Below are positions 17,224 to 24,979 of a DNA stretch of 64,000 nt, in pieces. Origin of the DNA: Streptomyces monashensis. GTDB taxonomy: Bacteria; Actinomycetota; Actinomycetes; Streptomycetales; Streptomycetaceae. Both the position numbers and the translations under genes were made by a program. The notes under the pieces were generated by a model that had not been told where the DNA came from, did no database searches, and was given only the letters and a program-made list of their open reading frames with translations. The stretch lies in the NCBI RefSeq assembly GCF_001866665.1, contig NZ_MLYO01000032.1:1-64000 (forward strand), read 5' to 3'. Position 1 is the first letter of the stretch. Every line of letters starts with the position of its first letter.

Positions 17224-17249
17224 GTGATCACCGGACGGCCGGTAATCAC
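17224..17249. promoter_or_regulatory. Imperfect inverted repeat in the ATPase/XRE divergent gap
   Basis: GTGATCACCGG (17224-17234) pairs with CCGGTAATCAC (17239-17249), ten of eleven bases. A second 7-bp inverted repeat, GCCTTAC/GTAAGGC, follows at 17256-17279. Candidate operator for the XRE protein. Confidence 0.4.
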
Positions 17250-17328
17250 TCAACCGCCTTACGTAGCGGCGGGTAAGGCGCGAGAGTGGAGATGGAGTTG
17301 CACAGGTTGCACACGCCCGGGGGTCTCG

Positions 17329-18663
17329 ATGGGACGACAACCACTCACACCGAACGACGCTCTAGCGACGCTGATGCGAGAGGGGAACATCCAGAACGAC
17401 CAGCTAGCACGCCGGGTCAATGCCGCCGGCGCCGAACTCGGCGTCAGCCTGTCCTACGGCAAAGCGGCCGTCTCGCAGTGGCTGAAAGGCCACCGGCCGA
17501 AGACGGAGGCGCGACCCGCCATCGCTGAGGCGCTCTCGCGCCTCCTCTCGCGCCCCGTAACGTCGGCGGAACTCGGCTGGGACGAAAGCCCCGCCGTCTC
17601 CCCGGACGTGGCGTCAGGGATCGTCGATCTCGGAAGGGCAGACATGGACCCATCCCGACGCGCTCTACTCGGCGCGGGCCTGTACTCGGCGGCACTGGCC
17701 ATCCCCAGGTACGAGGACATCGCAGGCAGGATCGATCACGTCTCCGCCGGTCGCACTGTCCGTATCGGCCGGTCCGACGTGGGCACCGTCGAGCGGATGA
17801 CGGAACGCATCGCGGACATCCTTGACGACCTCGGGGGCGGCCACGCCCGGCCCATGGCGGCGGCGTTCCTCGTCAACACGGTTGGTCCGTACCTGCGCGC
17901 GGACGGCACGGACGAGGTGAAGCGCGCCATGCGGGCGGCTGCTTCCGACCTCACGTACCTCACGGGCTGGATGGCCATGTACGAGCGACAACACGGCGTT
18001 GGCCAGCGCTACTACCTCAAGGCGCTGAAGCTCGCCGGCACGGCCGAGGACCACGTGACGTACTGCCGTACCCTGCGCGGCATGGCGTTGCAGGCGTCGA
18101 ACCTCGGCTACGGCCCGAAGGCCCTCGAACTCGCCGACTCCGCCGCGGAAGCCGCGCCCGTTTCCGGACCCCGACTGGTGGCGTTCCTGCGTGGTCAACA
18201 GGCCCACGGCGCGGCCATGGTCGGGGACAGGCGCCAGGCGTTCGCCCGGCTCCGGGAAACCGAAGCGGCGCTCTCGCAAGCCGACGGCCGTAACGACCAC
18301 ATCGGCGGATACGACCGCGCCGCCTACGAATTCCACGTCGGGCACGTCATGTGGGAACTCGGCGACCGGCCCGGATCAGTCAAGGCCCTGCGCCGGTCGA
18401 ACAAGGTACGCCCCACGAACGAGCGGCAGGGCCGCGTACACGCCACCGGTCTCCTCGCCTCTCGGCTCATGGAGATGCGACACGTAGAAGAGGCGTGCCG
18501 GGAATGGGACACGTTCCTGGACGAATACGCCGGTATCTCCAGCGTCCGAGGTGACGACCACTTCGCAACCCTCCGCAGGAGCATCCGGCCGTACGAGAAA
18601 CTCCCAGCCGTGCGCGAACTGTCCTCGCGGGCCCGCGAGGTAGCTCGGCAGAAATCGGCCTGA
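17329..18663 (+). CDS. XRE-family regulator with C-terminal TPR-like domain
   Basis: 444 residues. The N-terminal helix-turn-helix spans about residues 8-62 (ALATLMREGNIQNDQLARRV, then SYGKAAVSQWLKGHRPK). After a linker it has DPSRRALLGAGLYSAAL, then helical repeats to the C-terminus. This layout matches the large Streptomyces family of Cro/CI-type regulators with a TPR-like sensor, some of which control development or antibiotic clusters and may bind peptides or gamma-butyrolactone-like signals. The ATG at 17329 follows GGGGG; a longer in-frame read upstream would pass through the divergent promoter. Probable controller of the neighbouring peptide cassette. Confidence 0.8.
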   Translation: MGRQPLTPNDALATLMREGNIQNDQLARRVNAAGAELGVSLSYGKAAVSQWLKGHRPKTEARPAIAEALSRLLSRPVTSAELGWDESPAVSPDVASGIVDLGRADMDPSRRALLGAGLYSAALAIPRYEDIAGRIDHVSAGRTVRIGRSDVGTVERMTERIADILDDLGGGHARPMAAAFLVNTVGPYLRADGTDEVKRAMRAAASDLTYLTGWMAMYERQHGVGQRYYLKALKLAGTAEDHVTYCRTLRGMALQASNLGYGPKALELADSAAEAAPVSGPRLVAFLRGQQAHGAAMVGDRRQAFARLRETEAALSQADGRNDHIGGYDRAAYEFHVGHVMWELGDRPGSVKALRRSNKVRPTNERQGRVHATGLLASRLMEMRHVEEACREWDTFLDEYAGISSVRGDDHFATLRRSIRPYEKLPAVRELSSRAREVARQKSA

Positions 18664-18669
18664 CCCGCC

Positions 18670-19536
18670 TCAGTCCCCGAACCCCCACACCGCGAAGTCC
18701 GCCACCGGCCGGTACCCGATCCGCTGGTACAGGCCGTTGCTCGTCGGGTTGGCGAGGTCCGTGAAGAGGACGACCTCCGTGGCCCCGGCCTCCCGCGCGG
18801 CCCGGCTCGCCGCCGCCGTGGCCGCGCCCGCGTAGCCCCGGCCGCGCAGCTCGGCCGGGGTGTAGACCGGGGCGATGCGGACCTGACCGGCGATCCGGGG
18901 GGTGACCCCGACGAGGGAGACGGGTGTGCCCTCGGCCGTCTCCCAGAGGGTGACACCGTCGTGGGAGAGGCGGGCGTCGGCCCACTCGCCCGGGTCCTGC
19001 CCGCGTGACGTTCCGACGTCCTCGTGGAAAGCGCCGTACCAGCGGGCCAGCAGCTCCCGGTCTCCCTCGTCGGCGATCCGCGCCCGTCCCTCGGGCCTCG
19101 GCTCCGGGACCGTCAACTCCTCCAGCCGGTACAGCCGTTGCCGCTGGCGGGCGCTGCCCGCCGCCCCCGTCCGCCGTTGCCAGGCCGCCGCGAAGGCATC
19201 CGCCGTCTCGCGCGCGGCGGAGATCGCGGTGACCGGGTGGTCCAGCTCGGCGAGACGGGCCGCCAGGGCGTCCGCCCGGTCCGGGGTGAGCGGGGTGACG
19301 TGCACGGGGAAGGGCGGGGTGTGGAGCAGGACCGCGCGGATCGGACCGTCCCCGTCTTCGGACAGGATGCCGAAGACGGGGTCCTCGGGGCCGAAGATGT
19401 GCGGGCCGCGGCGGCGCAGTCCGTCCGTCACGGTCAGCGGGACCGTGTGCAGGGCCGGGCGGGAGTGCAGGAAGTCTCCGGCGCGGGCGAGAAACTCGTC
19501 GAGGTCTTTGGTGAGATACCAGTTCTCAGGGCTCAT
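18670..19536 (-). CDS. GNAT-family acetyltransferase, two-domain
   Basis: 288 residues. The N-terminal part (about 1-120) is a degenerate GNAT-like domain (DEFLARAGDFLHSRPALHTV). The C-terminal part has a good acetyl-CoA pyrophosphate loop, PVYTPAELRGRGYAGAATAAASRAAREAG, then VVLFTDLANPTSNGLYQRIGYRPVAD. Such proteins are close to FR47-like predicted acetyltransferases; the substrate is unknown. It converges with the XRE gene six bases away and stands alone. It marks the end of the inserted-looking block on this side. Confidence 0.8.
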   Translation of the reverse strand: MSPENWYLTKDLDEFLARAGDFLHSRPALHTVPLTVTDGLRRRGPHIFGPEDPVFGILSEDGDGPIRAVLLHTPPFPVHVTPLTPDRADALAARLAELDHPVTAISAARETADAFAAAWQRRTGAAGSARQRQRLYRLEELTVPEPRPEGRARIADEGDRELLARWYGAFHEDVGTSRGQDPGEWADARLSHDGVTLWETAEGTPVSLVGVTPRIAGQVRIAPVYTPAELRGRGYAGAATAAASRAAREAGATEVVLFTDLANPTSNGLYQRIGYRPVADFAVWGFGD

Positions 19537-19554
19537 GCACCCCTATGATCGGGG

Positions 19555-19950
19555 TCAGCCGCCGGGTTCGAACACCGGTTTTCCGTCCCGGTACGCCACT
19601 CGCAGCGCCATCCCCGCGGTCAGGGTCCCCTCCACGCAGTTCACGAGCTCCGTCATCATCCGCGGCCCCTCCGCCAGGTCGACGACGGCGGCGACGTACG
19701 GCGTGCGGGCGCCGAAGGGCGGCAGGTCGTTGCGGTGGACGGTGGACCAGGTGTAGAGCGCGGCCCGGCCGCTCGCCTCCTCCCAGGTCACGTCCTCGCT
19801 CCAGCAGTGCGGGCAGAACTCGCGGGGGTAGTGGTGGGCCCGGCCGCAGGCCCCGCAGCGGCGGATCAGCAGCCGGCCCGCGGCGGCGGCCTCCCAGTAC
19901 GGGCGGGTGAAGGCGTCGGTCTCGGGGACGTCGTGGCGCACGGCACTCAT
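19555..19950 (-). CDS. DUF35 zinc-ribbon/OB-fold protein (second copy)
   Basis: 131 residues. Zinc ribbon CGACGRAHHYPREFCPHC (about 33-50) with all four cysteines, then an OB fold with the VHRNDLPPF and YVAAVVDLAEGPRMMTELV segments. It overlaps the DoxX stop by four bases (ATGA), so the two are co-translated under the operator at 20404-20418. No Ltp gene is adjacent, and the orphan Ltp at 11495-12667 is the most likely partner. The Ltp-DUF35 complex would cleave or thiolyse a CoA ester in the pathway. Confidence 0.83.
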   Translation of the reverse strand: MSAVRHDVPETDAFTRPYWEAAAAGRLLIRRCGACGRAHHYPREFCPHCWSEDVTWEEASGRAALYTWSTVHRNDLPPFGARTPYVAAVVDLAEGPRMMTELVNCVEGTLTAGMALRVAYRDGKPVFEPGG

Positions 19951-20399
19951 CGGAACCACCCCAGCCAGGCGTCGATCGACCAGCTCTGCCAGGCCATCGC
20001 GAAGAGGCCGACCAGCGAGATCAGCGCCATCATCGAGTTCTGCCCCTGTTCCGCCCAGTCGTGGATCATGAGGACGAAGTAGACGGCGTTGAGCAGCATG
20101 CCGCCGATCAGGGCCACCGGGGTCAGGAAGCCGAGGATCAGGCCGAGCCCCAGGGCGAGTTCGGCGTACGCGACGACGTACGCCATCAGCTTCGGGCGCG
20201 GTCGGACGACTGTCGCGAAGCCGGTGCGCACCGCCGCCCAGCGGTGCTTCTCCGCGATCCCGGCCGCCCACGCGATGCCGCTGCCCCGCTCGAACCAGGC
20301 CTTCTTGTCCTTGTGCCGCCAGCTCTCCAGCCACCACAGCCCGAGGCCGATCCGCAGCACCGCCAGCCACTGAGCGCCGTCCAGCCATATGGAGTTCAT
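19947..20399 (-). CDS. DoxX-family membrane protein
   Basis: 150 residues with about four membrane helices, among them LMAYVVAYAELALGLGLILGF and PVALIGGMLLNAVYFVLMI. The conserved DoxX-like start is GAQWLAVLRIGLGLWWLESWRHK. DoxX proteins are quinone- or thiol-linked membrane subunits of poorly defined role. The start codon is only four bases from the operator at 20404-20418, so little or no leader is expected. Coupled to DUF35. Confidence 0.78.
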   Translation of the reverse strand: MNSIWLDGAQWLAVLRIGLGLWWLESWRHKDKKAWFERGSGIAWAAGIAEKHRWAAVRTGFATVVRPRPKLMAYVVAYAELALGLGLILGFLTPVALIGGMLLNAVYFVLMIHDWAEQGQNSMMALISLVGLFAMAWQSWSIDAWLGWFR

Positions 20400-20403
20400 G
20401 CAT

Positions 20404-20418
20404 CTGACGGTACGTCAG
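20404..20418. promoter_or_regulatory. Operator copy 4 (CTGACGGTACGTCAG)
   Basis: Perfect 12 of 12 arm match, extended to a 19-bp palindrome ATCTGACGGTACGTCAGAT (20402-20420). Directly upstream of the DoxX start codon at 20399. Confidence 0.75.
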
Positions 20419-20565
20419 ATCTCTGCCGATGCCCACCTGCTCGTTCACCGCACCGGGGCATTTCTTCACCGGTCGCGAACCCTTCCCGTACACCCGTGAT
20501 CAATCCGCAACCAATTCCGGTCTTGACCGAGACCCATCAAGCAGGTGGGTGATTACGCTCCGGGT

Positions 20566-21765
20566 ATGGCCGATTCACATTCCGCTTCCACCCCCGCCTC
20601 CGCGCGGCCCGCCCCGGCCTTCGCCGGCCACCCGGTGTACGTCATCGGCGCCGGGCCGGGCGGCCTGGCGGCCGCGTACGCGCTGCGGGCACGGGGCATA
20701 CGGGCGGTGGTCCTGGAGAAGGCGGACCGGGTGGGCGCCTCCTGGCGCGGACACCACGACCGTCTCCGGCTGCACACCACGCGACGGCTGTCCGCCCTGC
20801 CCGGCCTCGCGATCCCCCGGAGGTCCGGGCGCTGGGTCGCCCGGGACGACATGGTGCGCTATCTGGAGACGTACGCCGAGCACCACGAGCTGGAGATCGT
20901 CACCGGAGTGGAGGTCTTCCGCGTCGACCGGACGCCGGACGGCACCGGCTGGCTGCTGCACGCCTCCGGCGGCCGGGAGCTGACCGGCAGCGCGGTCGTC
21001 GTCGCCACCGGCCACCACCACACCCCGCGACTTCCCGACTGGCCGGGCCTCGACGACTACACCGGGGAGCTGCTGCACGCCGCCGCGTACCGGAACGCCG
21101 TGCCGTACGCCGGCCGGGACGTGCTGGTCGTCGGGGCCGGCAACACCGGTGCGGAGATCGCCGTGGACCTGGCCGAGGGCGGGGCGGCGCGGGTGCGGCT
21201 GGCGGTACGGACCGCCCCGCACATCCTGCGCCGCTCGACGCTCGGCTGGGCGGCGCAGTACTCGGGCGTACTGGTACGGCGGCTGCCGGTGGGCCTCGTG
21301 GACCGGCTGGCCGGGCTGTTCGCGAAGGCCACCGTGCCGGACCTCACGGCGCACGGGCTGCCCCGCCCGGACACCGGCCTCTGCAGCAGGGCGCGCCAGG
21401 GCGCGATCCCGGTGCAGGACGTCGGCCTGATCGACGCCGTGCGGGCGGGCACGGTGGAGATCGTGGCCGCCGTCGACTCCTTCGAGGGCGGGCACCCCGG
21501 AAAGGTCGTCCTCGCCGACGGCAGCCGGGTCGAGACGGACGCGGTGATCGCGGCGACGGGCTACGCGCGGGCGCTGGAGGAGCTGGTCGGCCATCTCGAC
21601 GTCCTCGACGGGCGCGGCATGCCGGTCGTGCACGGCGGACACACCCCCGCGCAGGCGCCCGGGCTGTACTTCACCGGGTTCACCGACCCGATCAGCGGCA
21701 TGCTCCGCGAACTGGCGCTGGACGCCGGGAAGATCGCGAAGGCGGTGGCCGGACGCCTCCGGTGA
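20566..21765 (+). CDS. FAD-dependent monooxygenase/oxidoreductase (YUCCA/FMO-like)
   Basis: 399 residues. Two Rossmann motifs: VIGAGPGGLAAAYALRARG (FAD) near residue 30 and VLVVGAGNTGAEIAVDLAEGG (NADPH) near residue 190. The ATGYARALEELV and LYFTGF segments are typical of FMO-like or CzcO-type enzymes. A Baeyer-Villiger or N/S-oxygenation role is possible, but the BVMO fingerprint is not clear. An ATG at 20566 is preferred over an upstream GTG at 20545 because the family start aligns better there. It faces the DoxX promoter region (operator at 20404-20418), which might also affect it. Confidence 0.78.
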   Translation: MADSHSASTPASARPAPAFAGHPVYVIGAGPGGLAAAYALRARGIRAVVLEKADRVGASWRGHHDRLRLHTTRRLSALPGLAIPRRSGRWVARDDMVRYLETYAEHHELEIVTGVEVFRVDRTPDGTGWLLHASGGRELTGSAVVVATGHHHTPRLPDWPGLDDYTGELLHAAAYRNAVPYAGRDVLVVGAGNTGAEIAVDLAEGGAARVRLAVRTAPHILRRSTLGWAAQYSGVLVRRLPVGLVDRLAGLFAKATVPDLTAHGLPRPDTGLCSRARQGAIPVQDVGLIDAVRAGTVEIVAAVDSFEGGHPGKVVLADGSRVETDAVIAATGYARALEELVGHLDVLDGRGMPVVHGGHTPAQAPGLYFTGFTDPISGMLRELALDAGKIAKAVAGRLR

Positions 21766-21834
21766 CGGGGCCGACAGCGAGGGCCGGTGACACAGTGGCC
21801 CACCCGCCGGTAACTTTGAATGTCCGACCAGTTC

Positions 21835-21849
21835 CTGACACTGCGTCAG
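21835..21849. promoter_or_regulatory. Operator copy 5 (CTGACACTGCGTCAG)
   Basis: 11 of 12 arm positions match. Paired with the next copy, 24 bp centre to centre, upstream of the ADP-forming-type acyl-CoA synthetase. Confidence 0.7.
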
Positions 21850-21858
21850 TTCAGTAAT

Positions 21859-21873
21859 CTGACAATGCGTCAG
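21859..21873. promoter_or_regulatory. Operator copy 6 (CTGACAATGCGTCAG)
   Basis: 11 of 12 arm positions match, with AT preceding as at other strong sites. 36 bp before the chosen start codon at 21910. Confidence 0.7.
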
Positions 21874-21909
21874 TTTACTTCTGCTGTCTCACAGGAGCGG
21901 GGCGGACCG

Positions 21910-24132
21910 ATGCTTGGATCAACCCACGGCACCCTCACCACCGACTCCCGCCGGGCCCGGGTCATCGCCTGCGGCGAGCAGCGGCCCGGGCCCGCGGTCC
22001 ACGACCGGGTCGACGACCTCGACGTCGGCGGGCGCCCGCTGTACGCGGACGTACCGGACCTGACCCGCTTCTTCCGCCCCGAGTCCGTCGCCGTGATCGG
22101 CGCCTCGGACGCCGAGGGGCGGCCCAACACCGGGATCACCCGGCAGCTGCTCGCCTGGGCCGAGCGGGTCGGCGCGCGGGTGCACCCGGTGCACCCGACC
22201 CGCCCGGCCGTCTTCGGCATCCCGTGCGCCGCCTCCGTCGCCGACCTGCCGCCCGGCCAGATCGACCTGGCCGTCCTCCTCGTCGCCGATCCGCTCCCGC
22301 TGATCGAGCAACTGGCCGACGTGAAGGTGAGGTTCGCCGTCGCCTTCGCCTCGGGCTTCGCCGAGACCGGCGAGGCGGGCGCCGAGGCGCAGGAGCGGCT
22401 GGCGCAGGCCGTACGACGCTCAGGCCTGCGCCTGCTCGGCCCGAACACCAACCTCAACGCCTTCGAGCACTTCCGCGAGGACCTCACCGGCCCGGCGATC
22501 GCCCTGATCACCCAGTCCGGCCACCAGGGCCGCCCGGTGTTCTCGCTCCAGCAGCTGGGCATCCGCCTCTCGCACTGGGCGCCGACCGGCAACGAGGCCG
22601 ATCTGGAGACCGCCGACTTCATCTCGTACTTCGCCGAGCAGCCCGAGGTCGGCGCCATCGCCGCCTACGTGGAGGGCCTCAAGGACGGCCGTGCCTTCCT
22701 GCTGGCCGCCGACCGCGCCGCCCGCCGCGGGGTGCCGGTGGTCGCGGTGAAGGTGGGCCGCACCGAGACCGGGGCGCGTACGGCCGCCTCGCACACCGGG
22801 AAGCTGACCGGCGCCGACGACGTGGTGGACGCGGCGATGCGGCAGTACGGCGTCGTACGCGTCGACGGGCTCGACGAACTCCAGGACACGGCAACCCTGT
22901 TGGCGCGGGCGCGCACCCCGCTGGCGGACGGGGTGGCCGTCTACTCGATCTCCGGCGGCACCGGCGCGCACGTCGCCGACCTGGCGGCGGGGAGGGGGCT
23001 GAGGCTGCCCCGGCTGTCCGAGGACCGGCAGGCACAGCTGCACCGGTGGATCCCGGAGTACCTGAGCGTGGCCAACCCGGTGGACAACGGCGGCCATCCG
23101 GTGGGCGACCACCGCGGCCGGAAGATCATCGACGCGCTGCTCGCGGACCCCTCGATCGGGGTCCTGATCTGCCCGGTCACCGGCCCCTTCCCGCCACTGA
23201 GCGACAAGCTGGTCGCGGACCTCGTGGCGGCGGCCGAGGAGACGGACAAGCTGATCTGCGTGGTATGGGGCTCCCCGGTCGGCACCGAACCCGCGTACCG
23301 CGAGGTGCTGCTCGGCTCCTCCCGGGTGGCGACCTTCCGTACGGTCGGCAACTGCCTGACGGCGGTCCGGGCCTGGCTGGGCCACCACGCCTTCGTCAGC
23401 GACTACCGCTCCCCCTTCGACGAGGCCCCGCGCACCCCCTCCCCCTCGTACCGCAAGGCGGAGGCCCTGATGAGCCCGGGCCGCCGGCTCAGCGAGCACG
23501 CGGCCAAGCAGCTGCTGCGCGCCTACGGCATCCGGGTCCCGCGCGAACAGCTGGTGACCAGCGCGGCGGCGGCCGTACGGGCGGCCGCCCAGGTCGGCTA
23601 CCCGGTGGTGATGAAGGCCTCCGGCGCGCAGATCGCCCACAAGACCGAACTGGGCCTGGTCAAGGTCGGTCTGACCTCGGCCAGCCAGGTCCGGGAGGCC
23701 TACCGCGAGTTGACGGACATCGCGCGCTACGAGGGGGTCTCGCTGGACGGGATCCTGGTGTGCCAGATGGTCGAGCAGGGCGTGGAGATGGTCGTCGGGG
23801 TCACGCACGACGACCTGTTCGGCCCGACCGTGACGGTGGGCCTCGGCGGGGTCCTGGTGGAGGTCCTGCACGACACGGCGGTCCGCGTCCCGCCGTTCGG
23901 TGAGGACCAGGCCCACGCCATGCTCGCCGAACTGCGTGGCCGGGCCCTGCTGGACGGCGTCCGCGGCCGTCCGCCGGCCGACCGGGACGCCCTGGTGGAG
24001 GTGGTCCTGCGGGTCCAGCGCATGGCGCTCGAACTCGGCGAGCGCATCGCAGAGTTGGACATCAACCCGCTGATGGTGCTGCCGCGCGGGCAGGGCGCGG
24101 TGGCGCTGGACGCGCTGGTGGTGTGCCGATGA
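21910..24132 (+). CDS. Acetate-CoA-ligase-family (ADP-forming type) acyl-CoA synthetase
   Basis: 740 residues. CoA-binding domain near the N-terminus (FFRPESVAVIGASDAEGRPN), succinyl-CoA-ligase-like flavodoxin domains (ALITQSGHQGRPVFSLQQLG; VAVYSISGGTGAHVADLAAG), then a C-terminal ATP-grasp_5 domain (KQLLRAYGIRVPREQLV; YPVVMKASGAQIAHKTELG; ELDINPLMVLP). It should make an acyl-CoA with ATP. The ATG at 21910 is chosen because a longer frame starting at 21820 would translate through the two operator sites. The stop overlaps the next gene as ATGA. First gene of a two-gene catabolic operon. Confidence 0.83.
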   Translation: MLGSTHGTLTTDSRRARVIACGEQRPGPAVHDRVDDLDVGGRPLYADVPDLTRFFRPESVAVIGASDAEGRPNTGITRQLLAWAERVGARVHPVHPTRPAVFGIPCAASVADLPPGQIDLAVLLVADPLPLIEQLADVKVRFAVAFASGFAETGEAGAEAQERLAQAVRRSGLRLLGPNTNLNAFEHFREDLTGPAIALITQSGHQGRPVFSLQQLGIRLSHWAPTGNEADLETADFISYFAEQPEVGAIAAYVEGLKDGRAFLLAADRAARRGVPVVAVKVGRTETGARTAASHTGKLTGADDVVDAAMRQYGVVRVDGLDELQDTATLLARARTPLADGVAVYSISGGTGAHVADLAAGRGLRLPRLSEDRQAQLHRWIPEYLSVANPVDNGGHPVGDHRGRKIIDALLADPSIGVLICPVTGPFPPLSDKLVADLVAAAEETDKLICVVWGSPVGTEPAYREVLLGSSRVATFRTVGNCLTAVRAWLGHHAFVSDYRSPFDEAPRTPSPSYRKAEALMSPGRRLSEHAAKQLLRAYGIRVPREQLVTSAAAAVRAAAQVGYPVVMKASGAQIAHKTELGLVKVGLTSASQVREAYRELTDIARYEGVSLDGILVCQMVEQGVEMVVGVTHDDLFGPTVTVGLGGVLVEVLHDTAVRVPPFGEDQAHAMLAELRGRALLDGVRGRPPADRDALVEVVLRVQRMALELGERIAELDINPLMVLPRGQGAVALDALVVCR

Positions 24133-24929
24133 CGCCGCCGGTGCCGGGCGCCGGGATCGAGCACGAGGTCCGGGATCACGTCGCGTATGTCACCCTGTCC
24201 CGCCCGGAGTCGCTGAACGCCCTCACCCCGGACATGCGGGACCGCCTGATCGGCCTGCTGACGGCGGCCTCGGCGGACCCGGAGATCCGCGCGGTGGTCC
24301 TGACCGGCACCGGGCGGGGCTTCTGCGCGGGGGCGGACCTGCGGGGCGGCGGGACCGGGCAACGGCTTCCCGGAGACGTGGCCCGGGTCCTCCGCCAGGG
24401 CGCGCAACGCCTGATCGCGGCCGTACTGGACTGCGAGAAGCCGGTGCTGGCCGCGGTGAACGGCACGGCGGCGGGCCTCGGCGCGCATCTGGCGCTGGCC
24501 TGCGACCTGGTCCTGGCAGCCGAATCGGCCCGCTTCATCGAAGTGTTCGTCCGCCGGGGCCTGGTGCCGGACGCGGGCGGCGCCTATCTGCTCCCCCGCC
24601 TCCTGGGGCCCCATCGAACCAAGGAACTGATGTTCTTCGGCGACGCCCTCCCGGCGCCGGACGCGGAACGCCTGGGCCTGGTCAACCGGGTCGTCCCGGA
24701 CACCGACCTGGAGAAGACGGCCCGCTCGTGGGCGGCCCGCCTGGCGGCCGGTCCCACCCGCGCCCTGGCCCTGACCAAGCACCTGGTGAACACCTCTCTC
24801 GGCACGGACCGCGAGGCCGCCTTCGCCGCGGAGGCCTGGGCCCAGGAGATCAACATGACGACCGAGGACGCGCAGGACGGTCTGCGGGCGTTCGTGGAGC
24901 GCAGAAGCCCTCAGTTCCGGGGGCGATGA
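24129..24929 (+). CDS. Enoyl-CoA hydratase/isomerase family protein
   Basis: 266 residues, full crotonase fold. VAYVTLSRPESLNALTPDMRD, oxyanion segments GTGRGFCAGADLRGG and AVNGTAAGLGAHLALACDLVLAAE, the catalytic-glutamate region RRGLVPDAGGAYLLPRLLG, and a C-terminal helix TEDAQDGLRAFVERRSPQFRGR. Close to PaaG/FadB-like hydratases. The ATG overlaps the synthetase stop, so the two are coupled. It probably hydrates an enoyl-CoA derived from the acyl-CoA made by the upstream enzyme. Confidence 0.85.
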   Translation: MTPPVPGAGIEHEVRDHVAYVTLSRPESLNALTPDMRDRLIGLLTAASADPEIRAVVLTGTGRGFCAGADLRGGGTGQRLPGDVARVLRQGAQRLIAAVLDCEKPVLAAVNGTAAGLGAHLALACDLVLAAESARFIEVFVRRGLVPDAGGAYLLPRLLGPHRTKELMFFGDALPAPDAERLGLVNRVVPDTDLEKTARSWAARLAAGPTRALALTKHLVNTSLGTDREAAFAAEAWAQEINMTTEDAQDGLRAFVERRSPQFRGR

Positions 24930-24959
24930 GGGCGACGAGGCGACACCGAGGCTTCTCAT

Positions 24960-24974
24960 CTGACGTACCGTCAG
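24960..24974. promoter_or_regulatory. Operator copy 7 (CTGACGTACCGTCAG)
   Basis: Perfect 12 of 12 arm match. Five bases upstream of the flavin reductase ATG at 24980 and 30 bp after the hydratase stop, giving this gene its own regulated start. Confidence 0.75.
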
Positions 24975-24979
24975 CTTCA

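Noticed and set aside
16858..17328. Extension of the XRE/TPR protein far upstream of 17329
   Set aside because: It would lie antisense to the RsbW-like ATPase gene and across the divergent promoter; the conserved helix-turn-helix starts just after the ATG at 17329.
21820..21909. Longer N-terminus for the ADP-forming-type acyl-CoA synthetase
   Set aside because: The extra 30 codons would be made of the two operator sites and show no family similarity; the ATG at 21910 is preferred.
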